Shown here: positions 17,586-26,501 of the stretch, one piece after another
Position numbering within the stretch: position 1 is the stretch's first letter
Layout of the letters: each line of letters opens with the position of its first letter
Assembly (NCBI RefSeq): GCF_003967035.1
Contig: NZ_AP018560.1
Location: 581,001-645,000, forward strand
Source: Aerosticca soli
GTDB taxonomy: Bacteria; Pseudomonadota; Gammaproteobacteria; Xanthomonadales; Rhodanobacteraceae
Length of the DNA stretch: 64,000 bases
Reading direction: 5' to 3'
Translations under genes and position numbers: made by a program
The notes under the pieces: model-generated
What the model was told of the DNA's origin: nothing
Databases searched by the model: none
The model's input: only the letters and a program-made list of their open reading frames with translations

Positions 17586-18034
17586 CAGTAGTCCTCCGTC
17601 CTCTCGCCAGGCATCGCGTACTGCACGCGCTGGTACAAGGGGAAAACCGTCGTGTAGCCCGGCACGGGAACGGGGTCGGTGCCGGCCAGGTGCGGGTACA
17701 CGTACATCACGAGATCGGGATTGGGCAGACGCTGGAACTGGCGGTGAACCTCATTGCGCGCGGTGCGCGTGTAGCGCATCTGCTCGACAGGTGCGGCCTG
17801 CACGTCGGCGTCGGTCAGGGGCCGACGCAGGCTCTGGCGCGCATCGAGCAACTGGCGGCCGGCGTTCCGTCCGGCTGCGCCACCGCCGTCGCCGGCCTCC
17901 TGCTGCCAGATGTCCATCATCGTGCGGTCACCGTGGGTCAACAGCTTTTCCTTGCTGGTGGCGCAGCCGGCGAGCACCGCGACGGCGAGGGCCAGTGCTA
18001 GGCCACGGGCCAGGTTAGTCAAGTTCAAGGGCAT
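17585..18034 (-). CDS. conjugal transfer lipoprotein, TIGR03751 family
   Basis: 149 residues. The start at 18034 has AGGAG upstream and opens a lipoprotein signal peptide with lipobox VLAGCATSKE. The mature part is short and polar (RQLLDARQSLRRPLTDADVQ, then LVMYVYPHLAGTDPVPVPGY). This lipoprotein always precedes the VirB4-type ATPase in PFGI-1-class ICEs and corresponds in position to a VirB7-like outer-membrane component. The gene overlaps the end of the TIGR03752 gene by 20 bp. Confidence 0.9.
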   Translation of the reverse strand: MPLNLTNLARGLALALAVAVLAGCATSKEKLLTHGDRTMMDIWQQEAGDGGGAAGRNAGRQLLDARQSLRRPLTDADVQAAPVEQMRYTRTARNEVHRQFQRLPNPDLVMYVYPHLAGTDPVPVPGYTTVFPLYQRVQYAMPGERTEDY

Positions 18035-19433
18035 GGCTTTCTCCTGCGCGGTGATCGACCTTGCGGCCTTCGGGATCGAAGTCGATGGCGAGCGGCTTTT
18101 CGAGGTGGACGGCAACCTTGGCGCCGGGTTGGACATAGACGGCGGCGAAGGCTTGGCCGTAGAGCTTGTTGACCCAGGCCGACATGTCCCGGACACCGCC
18201 CGCGAGAATCTGGCCGACCGCTTCTTGGCCGGTGATGCCCACGGTGCCGATGGAGCCGTCCGAGCCGACATAGGACATGCGGCCGCTGCCACTCTCGATG
18301 AGCGAGGCCACACCGGCACCGGCCGCGGTGATCAGGGCCTGCGAGCCGAGGTATTGCTGGGCGTTGCTGCGCCGCTCGCCGCTGACGCAAGGAATGCCGT
18401 GGGGATCGCTGATCCAGCCCAAGCCGTCGCGCTGTTGGTTGTTCTGCTGGTTGCCCTCGCGGTCTTCGGGGATCGTGCGAATCGTGCCGTCGTTGAAGAC
18501 GAACGTGATGCTGCGCACCTGACCTCGCACGCACGAGAGCGTCCAGTCGCCCGAGGCGGTGCCGCTGAACACGGCGCCGGCCACGTCGGGAATGTCGATG
18601 CCATTGGCGGTCAGGTTGTCCGGCCCGACCAGAACTTTGAACGGATAGGGATCGTTGACCGTGCCGTCGATCGGCACGCGGCCGATCAGGGCCGTCATCG
18701 CCACCGATCCCATTAGCGTCGAGTTGGTCGGCACGGTATAGACCGGCTTGGCATTCTTGACCCCGGCGGCGCGGGCGCCCGCGTTGGCCACGGTTTCAGC
18801 GGTGGTTTCGAGCGTGCTCTGCGCCGGGCCGAAGCTCGTGGGGAAGCTCATGCCGCCGCTCGCGCCACGCCCCCCGTTGCGCCCCTCGGCGGGCTTTGCG
18901 TCGTCCGGCTCGACCCACCGCACGCCGCCCTCCATGCCGGCCTCGTCGCCGCCCTGCAGCCCCAGGCCCACGGGCAGGTCCGCATGGCCGCCGCCGCGCC
19001 CGCCGATGCTGTCCAGGCGCCGCTGCAGGTCGGCGAGCAGCCCTTCGGTCTGCTGGCGCGCGCTGGCCGCCTGCTCTTGGTCGCGGCGCAGGTTGGACCG
19101 CTCGGATTCGAGCGCCGAGTTGATGCGCTGGTCGATGGAGTTCTCGCGCTGGCGCAGCCGCTGGTTCTCTTCACGCTGCGACTTGTTGTCCGAGAGCGCG
19201 GTCTGAAGCTCGGTGCGCAACTGCTTCACTTGGGCAACGAGCGTCGCCACGGTGTCGCGCGGGGTGTCGCCTTCGATGCCCAGCGCCTTCATTTCCTCGG
19301 GCGTGAGCTGGGCGCCGTTGTCCGCCACGGGTGGCGCCGTGCCGCCTCCACCCGAGAACAGCCGGATACCGGCGAACAGCACCAGGATGGCGACAGGGAT
19401 CATCAGCCACTTGAGCAGGCCGTTACTGCGCAT
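18015..19433 (-). CDS. ICE transfer protein TIGR03752 (PFL_4705), TraB/VirB10-like
   Basis: 472 residues: an N-terminal membrane segment (LMIPVAILVLFAGIRLFSGG), a coiled coil at about residues 60-140 (TLVAQVKQLRTELQTALSDN onward), then a Gly/Pro-rich linker and a C-terminal periplasmic domain (GSVAMTALIGRVPIDGTVND). This is the TraB/VirB10-type scaffold that links the inner and outer membranes in the conjugation channel. It overlaps both neighbours slightly, as expected in a tight transfer operon. Confidence 0.93.
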   Translation of the reverse strand: MRSNGLLKWLMIPVAILVLFAGIRLFSGGGGTAPPVADNGAQLTPEEMKALGIEGDTPRDTVATLVAQVKQLRTELQTALSDNKSQREENQRLRQRENSIDQRINSALESERSNLRRDQEQAASARQQTEGLLADLQRRLDSIGGRGGGHADLPVGLGLQGGDEAGMEGGVRWVEPDDAKPAEGRNGGRGASGGMSFPTSFGPAQSTLETTAETVANAGARAAGVKNAKPVYTVPTNSTLMGSVAMTALIGRVPIDGTVNDPYPFKVLVGPDNLTANGIDIPDVAGAVFSGTASGDWTLSCVRGQVRSITFVFNDGTIRTIPEDREGNQQNNQQRDGLGWISDPHGIPCVSGERRSNAQQYLGSQALITAAGAGVASLIESGSGRMSYVGSDGSIGTVGITGQEAVGQILAGGVRDMSAWVNKLYGQAFAAVYVQPGAKVAVHLEKPLAIDFDPEGRKVDHRAGESHALELD

Positions 19434-20334
19434 GGCGGGCCTCCTTGGCGTTCTCGTCGCCGTCCGGCTGCGGCAGATGCACGGCAGGGTCGAAGCGGTG
19501 AATCGCCGGCAGCAGCGACTGCGCGAGGCCGCGGCCGCGCGTGACCAGGTACAGCACGGTCGTGTCCTCGGTCGTGCCGCGCGGGCCCAGCGCCTCGTGC
19601 TGGAAGGTGGCGGTGAGGAAATCGCCTTGCAGCACGCGCGGGTCGAGCGCGACCCAGTCGGCGCCGGTGTTGGTGAGGCGCACGGCAGTCACCCATTGGT
19701 CTTCCAGGCGCCACGACGCGAGCACGGCCGCGCGCACCGGCAGCGTTGGCATCAGTGTGTCCAGGTCGAGGTCGCGGGGAAGGTTGACCCGCATGACGCC
19801 CGGAAGCGGCTCGACGGTGCGCAGCGGTGCGTAGAGGTTCTGCGCGGCGAAGCGCGTCAGCACGACAGGGACCGGAGTTTCGCGCCGCGCGGTCCGCGCA
19901 CCTGCCTGGCCCTGGGCGCGTGCCGGGGCCTCGGCACTGTCGGCCTGCTCGCCATAGCGTCCCGGTGCGCTGTCACCCTCGACGATGCGCACCGGCTCCA
20001 GCTCGGCTTCCCCGTCCTTGGGCGGTTCGGCTGCGATGTCCAGCAGGATCAGCGCGCCCGTGTCGGCGTCCTGCAGTTGCAACCGCGTGGGCTCGATCGG
20101 CTCGCTGGCACGCAGGTACACCGCGCCGCCCGCACTCTGCACGCGCAGGCGTTTGCCCACGCCTGCGGGCACGCCCACGCGCACGTTCCGGTCGATGAAT
20201 ACGATGCGTTCCTGACCGACCTTCAGCGGCACTGCCAGTGGCATGCGTTCCCAACGCAGGATCTCCACCGCCTGGGCGACGGGTGCCGCGGCCACGGCCA
20301 GTAGCCCCAGCAGCGCGAGTACAGGATGCTTCAT
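19423..20334 (-). CDS. ICE transfer protein TIGR03749 (PFL_4704), TraK/VirB9-like
   Basis: 303 residues with a signal peptide (LALLGLLAVAAAPVAQA). Beta-rich segments (MPLAVPLKVGQERIVFIDRN) and the position before the TraB-like gene match TIGR03749, the outer-membrane-complex protein analogous to TraK/VirB9. The start ATG overlaps the stop of the TIGR03746 gene. No anomalies were seen. Confidence 0.92.
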   Translation of the reverse strand: MKHPVLALLGLLAVAAAPVAQAVEILRWERMPLAVPLKVGQERIVFIDRNVRVGVPAGVGKRLRVQSAGGAVYLRASEPIEPTRLQLQDADTGALILLDIAAEPPKDGEAELEPVRIVEGDSAPGRYGEQADSAEAPARAQGQAGARTARRETPVPVVLTRFAAQNLYAPLRTVEPLPGVMRVNLPRDLDLDTLMPTLPVRAAVLASWRLEDQWVTAVRLTNTGADWVALDPRVLQGDFLTATFQHEALGPRGTTEDTTVLYLVTRGRGLAQSLLPAIHRFDPAVHLPQPDGDENAKEARHAQ

Positions 20335-21023
20335 GGGGTGTTTCCTCCTTGAGGCGCTTGCGGATTCAGGTCACTCGGCGCCGGGCGCGCCGGCTCCGGT
20401 GCACTGATGCGCTGGGGCGCGCCTTCGTAGCAGTCCAGCGCCAGGCCGAACGGGTTGCGGGCGGGATCGACGTCCACCCGCGTGACCTTGATCGGATAGC
20501 GCACCAGGGCGCGTTTGACCTGCTCGGCGCCGTAGTACTCGTCCGCCGTGATGTCCAGCGTCACCACCCAGTCGCGATCGGATACGGTGCGCACGCGCGC
20601 CGTGGGGTCGTCGCCATAGCCGCGGCCGGGAATCTCGTAGATGCCGCGCACGCGCTGACGCAGCTCGCCCGTGGAGCGGCGGTAGTCATAGTCCGCCCGC
20701 AGGAAGGCCTGGCAGGACGGGGTGAGGTACGGCGAGAGCGTATGGAGGTTGCGCGAGTAGTCTTCTTCGCCATTGGTCGGCCAGCGGTTCAGCGTCTGGA
20801 ACACGTAGAACGTGAACGCATAGACCGATTCGGGCGGCACTTCCCACCACTTGCGGGTACTGCCAGAGCGCAGGTCGGGCGGGACGTGGATGGTCAGGTC
20901 GCGCGGCGCGCTCCACCAGCCGCCGCCCATGACCAGGGCGACAATGACCAGCGCGCCCGCGCCCAGGCGCAAGGTCTTGATGTGCGCCTGCAGGTGGGCG
21001 ATCTCGTTCTTGAAGCGGCTCAT
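20331..21023 (-). CDS. ICE transfer protein TIGR03746 (PFL_4703), TraE/VirB5-8-like
   Basis: 230 residues from the ATG at 21023. A membrane anchor (LGAGALVIVALVMGGGWW) precedes a periplasmic domain (ESVYAFTFYVFQTLNRWPTN, then LSPYLTPSCQAFLRADYDYR) typical of TIGR03746, comparable to TraE or VirB8 assembly factors. A longer frame upstream merely overlaps the preceding gene. The start overlaps the stop of that gene by four bases. Confidence 0.92.
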   Translation of the reverse strand: MSRFKNEIAHLQAHIKTLRLGAGALVIVALVMGGGWWSAPRDLTIHVPPDLRSGSTRKWWEVPPESVYAFTFYVFQTLNRWPTNGEEDYSRNLHTLSPYLTPSCQAFLRADYDYRRSTGELRQRVRGIYEIPGRGYGDDPTARVRTVSDRDWVVTLDITADEYYGAEQVKRALVRYPIKVTRVDVDPARNPFGLALDCYEGAPQRISAPEPARPAPSDLNPQAPQGGNTP

Positions 21024-21418
21024 CGCATGCTCCTGCGGGTGGACCAGAAGCCCGAGCGCGAGATCAGCACGTGGCCGCCCACCCAGCCGGCCATCAGCGG
21101 ATGGCGCGTTGCGATGCGCCACTGCAACTGTCGATACAGCCAGGTGTCGGGGCGCCCACGCTTGAGGCGGCGCAGGATGCCGCCGCCGATGAACACGCCC
21201 AAGGCCACGCCCAGGACAACGAACGTCGGTGCGATGGCGATCGTGCGGAACACCCACGAAAGCGGCGCGCCGACCAGCAGGCCGGCCGCGCCGGACAGGC
21301 CGCAGCAGATCCACAGCTCGTCGGCGGTGAGGCCGCGCACGACCACGGGATGGCGGTTGAGCCGGTGCGGAAGGAACGTGACCGTCCCGTCCGCACGGAC
21401 GTGCTGCTGCTCGGACAT
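21020..21418 (-). CDS. ICE transfer protein TIGR03750, TraL/VirB3-like membrane protein
   Basis: 132 residues from the ATG at 21418. The N-terminus TVTFLPHRLNRHPVVVRGLT and two adjacent membrane segments (IAIAPTFVVLGVALGVFIGG) match TIGR03750, a TraL/VirB3-type inner-membrane protein of the channel. It is coupled to the next gene. Confidence 0.92.
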   Translation of the reverse strand: MSEQQHVRADGTVTFLPHRLNRHPVVVRGLTADELWICCGLSGAAGLLVGAPLSWVFRTIAIAPTFVVLGVALGVFIGGGILRRLKRGRPDTWLYRQLQWRIATRHPLMAGWVGGHVLISRSGFWSTRRSMR

Positions 21419-21429
21419 ACCGGCCTCGC

Positions 21430-21789
21430 TTACAGGATGCCGGTGGCTTCGGTGAGCAGCCAGATGCCGATCACGAGCAGCACGGCGCCGATGGCGACCG
21501 TGAGGCCGAATTGGCCCCACGTCTTGCGGCCGGTGTGGATCTCCGCGTAGGTGCCGTAGGCGTGGTAGCAGACGCCGATGAACATCGACGCCACCACCAG
21601 CAGGGCCACGAGCATGATGATGTCGTAGCCGTAGTTGCGGATGGTCTCCATGATGCCGTTGCCGGTGCCGCGCGTCGGGTTCTCCAACTGCGGCAGACCT
21701 TGCGCGAACGACAGTGCGGGCAGCGCGGCGGCGCCCAGGGCCACGGCGGCGCGCTGGGCAAAACGGGAAGTGAGGTTGCGGTTGTGCAT
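21430..21789 (-). CDS. ICE transfer membrane protein TIGR03745, pilin-like
   Basis: 119 residues from the ATG at 21789, chosen because AAAGG lies a proper distance upstream; the in-frame ATG at 21804 has none. A signal peptide (AAVALGAAALPALSFAQG) is followed by two hydrophobic helices (YDIIMLVALLVVASMFIGVC and VAIGAVLLVIGIWLL), the layout of conjugative pilins. TIGR03745 is the probable major pilin of this ICE class (family knowledge plus layout). Confidence 0.9.
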   Translation of the reverse strand: MHNRNLTSRFAQRAAVALGAAALPALSFAQGLPQLENPTRGTGNGIMETIRNYGYDIIMLVALLVVASMFIGVCYHAYGTYAEIHTGRKTWGQFGLTVAIGAVLLVIGIWLLTEATGIL

Positions 21790-21805
21790 GGTCGGGCCTT
21801 TCATG

Positions 21806-22039
21806 TCAGGACAGGAGGAAGAAACTCAGGACGAGGTACATCGCGACGAAGCGGATGCAGACGCCGAGGAACTGGCGCTGGTTGAGGCGGCTCTCGGACC
21901 ACCCCACATAGGCCGTTCGGATGGCCCAGACGCCCCACACGAGCAGGACCGCGAACACGACGCCGACCAGGACGGTCGCCATCGCGGAAGGCGCGATACC
22001 GCTGTTGGCTTGAAATGCCGAGACCTGGGCGCCGTTCAT
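21806..22039 (-). CDS. ICE transfer protein TIGR03758, small membrane protein
   Basis: 77 residues with two membrane segments (SAMATVLVGVVFAVLLVWGV and VAMYLVLSFFLLS). Size, topology and position between the RAQPRD gene and the pilin-like gene match TIGR03758. Its start overlaps the RAQPRD stop by four bases. Confidence 0.9.
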   Translation of the reverse strand: MNGAQVSAFQANSGIAPSAMATVLVGVVFAVLLVWGVWAIRTAYVGWSESRLNQRQFLGVCIRFVAMYLVLSFFLLS

Positions 22040-22419
22040 TGCTCGCCCTCCGCAGTCGTCTTCGGCGATGGCGAAGCGGCCCGCTCGGTGCGGTAGTCGC
22101 CGGCCAGTTCGGAGGGGTCGCGCGGCTGAGCGCGTGATGGCGTCAGGTGGAACTGGATGCCGGCGCGCACGCGCGCCAGGTCAGCCAGCAGCCGTGGGTA
22201 ATCGAAGTGGTAGCGCTCGCCCGGCTGGATGGGGGCATGCGCGGCGCTGTCCGCGACGGTGCGTTCCAGCGCGTCGAGCTGGCGCAGCGCGGCGACCAAC
22301 TCCTGGCGCTGCGCCGGGGACTCGGCCAATGCCATCGGGGACTGGCCCAGCACGAGGGCCGTCACGAAAAAAGTGGGCACGCCGCGATGCGCGGCGCGCA
22401 GCCAGATCGAAGCCACCAT
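22036..22419 (-). CDS. RAQPRD-family ICE protein (TIGR01690)
   Basis: 127 residues with a signal peptide (FFVTALVLGQSPMALAE) and the family-naming motif SRAQPRDPSELAGDYR near the C-terminus. The protein is periplasmic and of unknown exact role; it is an invariant member of PFGI-1-class transfer regions. It is the first gene of the block 22.4-13.9 kb, next to the defence island that separates it from TIGR03747. Confidence 0.95.
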   Translation of the reverse strand: MVASIWLRAAHRGVPTFFVTALVLGQSPMALAESPAQRQELVAALRQLDALERTVADSAAHAPIQPGERYHFDYPRLLADLARVRAGIQFHLTPSRAQPRDPSELAGDYRTERAASPSPKTTAEGEQ

Positions 22420-22559
22420 CGCGCCATTCCTGTGTGATCAGCAATGGGTTGATCGTGGAGATCAGGGCTGTTTCAGGCCGCAAACAATAGGAACTGGCGG
22501 ACGACCGGATTGGGCATGCTGCGAGCGAACCTACAAAAGCACGGGTCGCGCTTCGATTA

Positions 22560-22588
22560 TTGCGTTTTTCGAGTATTTCGAATATGAT
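22560..22588 (+). promoter_or_regulatory. sigma-70 type promoter of the defence island
   Basis: TTGCGT (22560-22565), 17-bp spacer, TATGAT (22583-22588), about 35 bp before the antitoxin ATG. The spacer contains the dyad-like TTCGAGTATTTCGAA, a candidate operator for the encoded HTH protein. The tract is AT-rich in a GC-rich neighbourhood. Confidence 0.6.
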
Positions 22589-22622
22589 CGGCTCTGCAAC
22601 CGTTTTCGCTTAGGAGCTACCC

Positions 22623-23093
22623 ATGACCACCGCCACTGCCCAATCCAAGATGACCCTTCCCGCCGCGGGAGAGGTGAAGGCAGCCGTCCAGGGTCAACGT
22701 GCCTTGGCGGCTTACCTCGCAACCCAGTTCGAGACGCAGCACATCCAGATCTTTGATGACCACAAACAGGCTCATCAGGTGGAACTGCCTACCTCGGCTT
22801 TACGCCTGCTGGTCGACATCCTGGCCGAGTTGGCCGATGGCAATGCAGTAAAGGTGGTGCCCGTCCATGCAGAGCTGACGACCCAAGAGGCGGCGGACTT
22901 GCTCAACGTGTCCCGTCCCCATTTCGTCAAGCTGCTCGAAGATGGGGTGTTGGCATTTCATCGCACCGGCAAGCACCGCAGGGTGAGGTTCGCCGATCTG
23001 ATGCAGTACAAGGAAGCGCGCGAGCGCGCCAGTGAGCAGGCGATGGCCGAACTCGCTCAGCAGTCGCAAGAGTTGGGAATGGGATACGAATGA
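22623..23093 (+). CDS. HTH (excisionase-type) antitoxin paired with a PIN toxin
   Basis: 156 residues behind TAGGAGCT. The C-terminal half carries an excisionase-like winged HTH (LTTQEAADLLNVSRPHFVKL, then HRTGKHRRVRFADLMQYKEA). The gene overlaps the PIN-domain gene by four bases. HTH/PIN pairs of this shape are type II toxin-antitoxin modules in which the HTH protein neutralises the PIN RNase and represses the operon. It likely stabilises the ICE or guards the CBASS operon next door (inference). Confidence 0.8.
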   Translation: MTTATAQSKMTLPAAGEVKAAVQGQRALAAYLATQFETQHIQIFDDHKQAHQVELPTSALRLLVDILAELADGNAVKVVPVHAELTTQEAADLLNVSRPHFVKLLEDGVLAFHRTGKHRRVRFADLMQYKEARERASEQAMAELAQQSQELGMGYE

Positions 23094-23665
23094 GGCATTC
23101 CCCATTCACCGCCGTCTACGACGCGTGCGTTCTATATCCCGCGCCACTGCGGGATTTCCTGATGTGGCTCGGCCTGTCTGGCCGCTTCCGGGCGCGGTGG
23201 AGCCAAGCCATTCATGAGGAGTGGAAACGCAACCTGTTGATCAACCGCCCCGATCTCACCCGGGTTCAGGTCGACAGGACGTCGGATCTCATGGACCGGG
23301 CAATTCCGGACGGCTTGGTGGAGGGCTACGAAGCGCTCGTGGCAGGCCTGACATTGCCCGATCCGGACGACCGGCACGTCCTGGCTGCGGCGATTCGCTG
23401 CGGTGCGAGCGTGATTGTGACGTTCAACGAACGGGATTTCCCGAACGATCTGCTGGCTCCGTACGGCATCGAATCGCAGCACCCCGATGAGTTTGTGGAC
23501 AACCTACTGGATCTGGACGCGGCCGCCGTGGTGTCGGCTGCGCAGCGCCAGCGTGCCCAACTCAAGCATCCGCCGATCGAGGTGGACCGCTATCTCGAAA
23601 TCCTGCTGCGCCAGGGCCTTGTGCAAACGACCAAGGTGCTGGCGACCTATCGCACCATTCTCTGA
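23090..23665 (+). CDS. PIN-domain ribonuclease toxin
   Basis: 191 residues. The acidic residues of the PIN active site are visible: YDACVLYPAPLRDFL (first Asp), LPDPDDRHVLAAAIRCGASV (central Asp pair) and VTFNERDFP (distal Asp). PIN toxins cleave RNA. It is coupled to the HTH antitoxin and followed after 17 bp by the TRIP13-like gene, so it may be cotranscribed with CBASS. Confidence 0.85.
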   Translation: MRHSPFTAVYDACVLYPAPLRDFLMWLGLSGRFRARWSQAIHEEWKRNLLINRPDLTRVQVDRTSDLMDRAIPDGLVEGYEALVAGLTLPDPDDRHVLAAAIRCGASVIVTFNERDFPNDLLAPYGIESQHPDEFVDNLLDLDAAAVVSAAQRQRAQLKHPPIEVDRYLEILLRQGLVQTTKVLATYRTIL

Positions 23666-23682
23666 CCCGCCGAGAGCCACGG

Positions 23683-24597
23683 ATGACCAAGAATCCTTCA
23701 TCAGACGCCACTTTGCCGAAAGGCATCCATCGAAGCTGGAAGCTGCCGGACACGTCGCTGGGCGCCCTGTGGGATTCCATCGTCATGGACGAAGCTCTCA
23801 AGAAGCAGTTGCTGTCACAGGCGATCGTCAACTTCACGGTGCGCCCCAAGGTGGAGCGCACGGTACTCCCCCTGCACGGCGTGATCTTGTTGGTCGGCCC
23901 GCCGGGGACTGGGAAGACCTCCTTGGCACGGGGCTTGGCGCATCGTGTGGCCGAATCTTTTTCTTCTGCGAAGTTTCGATTGCTGGAAGTAGAGCCTCAC
24001 ACGCTGACGAGCTCTGCAATGGGAAAGACTCAACGCGCCGTGGCAGACCTGTTCTCGCAATCGATCGCAGAATCCGCAGCGGCGGGCCCGACGATCGTCC
24101 TTCTGGACGAGGTCGAAACGCTTGCGGCTGATCGAGCCAAGCTCAGCCTGGAAGCCAACCCGGTTGATGTGCACCGGGCCACCGACGCGGTGTTGGTGCA
24201 GTTGGACATGTTGGCCGAACGCAACCCGCATCTGCTGTTCGTGGCCACCAGCAACTTCCCACAGGCCGTCGACAGTGCCTTCCTATCTCGTTGCGACATG
24301 GTGATGGAGGTGCCACTGCCCGGCAAGGATGCCTGCAAGCAGATCCTGGTGGACTGCCTGAATGGCCTGGCAAAGACATTTCCGGGGATTGGCAAGCTTT
24401 CCTCGGCTCACCAGTTCGACGCGTGCGCTGGCGAGTGCGTCGGATTGGATGGTCGGGCCATTCGCAAGGTCGTAGCCAACGCCCTCGCGGCCGACCCGCA
24501 AGTGGCTATCGATCCGAACAAGCTTTCCGTAGAGCACCTGCGCAGTGCGATACGACAGGCAACGCAAATGCGCCTTCAAGGAGGGAAGCAAAAATGA
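23683..24597 (+). CDS. cap6: TRIP13/Pch2-like AAA+ ATPase of CBASS (Cap6)
   Basis: 304 residues. Walker A GPPGTGKTS (about residues 72-80), Walker B IVLLDEVETLA (138-148), sensor ATSNFPQAVDSAFLSRCD. In type III CBASS the TRIP13-like enzyme unfolds closed HORMA proteins and so switches off the CD-NTase until infection. Here it is the first CBASS gene rather than following the cyclase. Its stop overlaps the next ATG. Assignment rests on the AAA+ motifs plus the HORMA, CD-NTase and NucC neighbours. Confidence 0.88.
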   Translation: MTKNPSSDATLPKGIHRSWKLPDTSLGALWDSIVMDEALKKQLLSQAIVNFTVRPKVERTVLPLHGVILLVGPPGTGKTSLARGLAHRVAESFSSAKFRLLEVEPHTLTSSAMGKTQRAVADLFSQSIAESAAAGPTIVLLDEVETLAADRAKLSLEANPVDVHRATDAVLVQLDMLAERNPHLLFVATSNFPQAVDSAFLSRCDMVMEVPLPGKDACKQILVDCLNGLAKTFPGIGKLSSAHQFDACAGECVGLDGRAIRKVVANALAADPQVAIDPNKLSVEHLRSAIRQATQMRLQGGKQK

Positions 24598-25064
24598 CCA
24601 CCGTTGTCAGCCGGACGTTTCGCAGCTCGCCGCACCGCGATGCGTTGCAGACGTGGGATGCCATTGTCGAACTGCTCACTCAGGGCAAGGACGGCACGGC
24701 TCGCTCTGAACTCAGGGCCGTGGCGGGCGTGGCCGCCAGCTTGATCGCCGACCAGGCACCCAAGAGCGCGCCCATCGTTGCGACATGCGATGGACCACGG
24801 ACCAGGATCTACTGCCTCTTCGACGAAGACGCGATCGATGGTGATGATGCCAACGAAGAAGTCTTGGGGTTCGAGCCGTTGAAGGGAGACTGGGGAGTCT
24901 CGCTGCCGTGTCCGAAGGAGCAGCTCGGCTGGGTGCAAACCGCGCTCAAAAAGCACAGTTCTCGCATCATTGCACGGGACTTGAGCCAAGGAATTGCCAC
25001 GCAGGCGCAGGCCGATGCTGGACAAGCGCTGTCGCTCGACCTCGGAGGTTTCCTCAAGTCATGA
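24594..25064 (+). CDS. CBASS accessory protein, possible second HORMA-type protein (Cap8-like)
   Basis: 156 residues with a very strong ribosome site (AAGGAGGG). No enzyme motif is visible; predicted mixed helix/strand ([20 protein letters not shown], then KLG-free acidic loop [13 protein letters not shown]). In CBASS operons with two HORMA genes, such as that of Pseudomonas aeruginosa ATCC 27853, a second diverged HORMA protein sits beside the first. Size and position fit, but the sequence signature is weak, so this is inference. It overlaps both neighbours by four bases. Confidence 0.5.
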
Positions 25065-25561
25065 GCACCGTCGCCACCTACTCGTACACGCACTCGGTTA
25101 CCTATGTGACCGACAACATCCTCAAGAGCTTGAAAGACATCATCCTGCTCAGTGGGCTGGACCCCGAGCACTTCGCGGATCGCTGGGAGAGCAATACCCG
25201 AGCCATCAAGACGTGGCTCGGGACCGGTGATCTGCGCAAGGTGATTCTGGAGATCTACAACCCGGCAACCGACAAACTCGTGACCCGATGGGATATCGAC
25301 ATCGTGTATGGGTGGTCCGATGGCGACGGCAGCTTCTGGACAGATACCGAGCAGTTGAAGTACGCGATCAAGAAAGCTGGGCTGCTGCCATCGCAGGCCA
25401 AGTACAAGTTAATGCTCGATACAAAGCCAGGGCGGCCTGATGTGGAGGGGTGGAGCAAAGGAAGTTATCGCTCGACGGATGGAATGGTCAAGCAGAGCCT
25501 AGGCTCGACTGTCGAACACAGCGGCCTGGCGGGTCAGGCCGGATATTGGAGGCAACGCTGA
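25061..25561 (+). CDS. cap7: bacterial HORMA-domain protein of CBASS (Cap7)
   Basis: 166 residues. The start [20 protein letters not shown] is the characteristic first helix of bacterial HORMA1 proteins; the core [18 protein letters not shown] and the C-terminal safety-belt region ([20 protein letters not shown]) follow. HORMA proteins bind and activate the CD-NTase when they close around a peptide, and the TRIP13-like Cap6 reverses this. ATG and stop overlap the genes on either side (ATGA, TGATG), so the stoichiometry is probably set by coupling. Confidence 0.85.
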
Positions 25562-26463
25562 TGCTGTCGATCGATGAAGCTTTTCGCAAGTTCAAGTCGC
25601 GTCTGGAACTCAACGAACGCGAACAGAAGAATGCCTCGCAACGCCAGAACGAAGTGCGGGACTACCTGCAGACCAAGTTCGGCATTGCGCGCAGCTTCCT
25701 GACCGGGTCCTATGCTCGATACACGAAGACGAAGCCGCTCAAGGATATCGACATCTTCTTCGTGCTGAAGGACTCGGAGAAGCATTACCACGGCAAGGCC
25801 GCATCGGTAGTGCTGGATGATTTCCACTCTGCATTGGTGGAGAAATACGGTTCGGCGGCCGTGCGCAAACAGGCGCGCTCGATCAACGTGGATTTCGGTG
25901 TTCACATCGACGCGGAGGACAACACGGACTACCGGGTGGTCAGCGTGGATGCGGTGCCCGCATTCGACACCGGCGACCAGTATGAGATCCCCGATACGGC
26001 GTCCGGAAAGTGGATCAAGACGGACCCGGAGATCCATAAGGACAAGGCGACCGCAGCGCACCAAGCCTATGGCAATGAGTGGAAAGGTCTCGTGCGCATG
26101 GTGAAGTACTGGAACAACAATCCCAAGCACGGCGATCAGAAGCCGGTGAAGCCCTCGTTCCTGATCGAGGTAATGGCCCTTGAGTGTCTTTACGGCGGCT
26201 GGGGAGGATCGTTCGATCGCGAGATCCAGTCGTTCTTTGCCACGCTTGCCGATCGTGTTCATGACGAGTGGCCGGATCCCGCCGGACTTGGCCCGGCGAT
26301 CAGCAACGATATGGATGCCGCGCGCAAGCAGCGCGCGCAGCAGCTGCTGTTCCAGGCGAGCCAGGACGCAAGCATCGCCATCGACCACGCGCGTCGTGGT
26401 CGCAATATCGAAGCGCTTCGCGCCTGGCGCGCACTGTTTGGCCCCAAGTTCCCACTGTCCTGA
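25561..26463 (+). CDS. CD-NTase, cyclic-oligonucleotide synthase of CBASS (CdnC/CdnD type)
   Basis: 300 residues. The nucleotidyltransferase core is intact: [19 protein letters not shown] (about residues 49-67; GS plus two catalytic Asp) and NVDFGVHI (third Asp, near residue 110), followed by the OAS-like helical domain. Beside HORMA, TRIP13 and NucC genes the expected product is cyclic tri-AMP, the NucC ligand (established for CdnC/CdnD systems; inferred here). The start ATG overlaps the HORMA stop. The clade cannot be fixed by eye. Confidence 0.9.
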   Translation: MLSIDEAFRKFKSRLELNEREQKNASQRQNEVRDYLQTKFGIARSFLTGSYARYTKTKPLKDIDIFFVLKDSEKHYHGKAASVVLDDFHSALVEKYGSAAVRKQARSINVDFGVHIDAEDNTDYRVVSVDAVPAFDTGDQYEIPDTASGKWIKTDPEIHKDKATAAHQAYGNEWKGLVRMVKYWNNNPKHGDQKPVKPSFLIEVMALECLYGGWGGSFDREIQSFFATLADRVHDEWPDPAGLGPAISNDMDAARKQRAQQLLFQASQDASIAIDHARRGRNIEALRAWRALFGPKFPLS

Positions 26464-26501
26464 TTCCATCGGCTTCCATACACGTCCCATCGAGGTACAG
26501 C

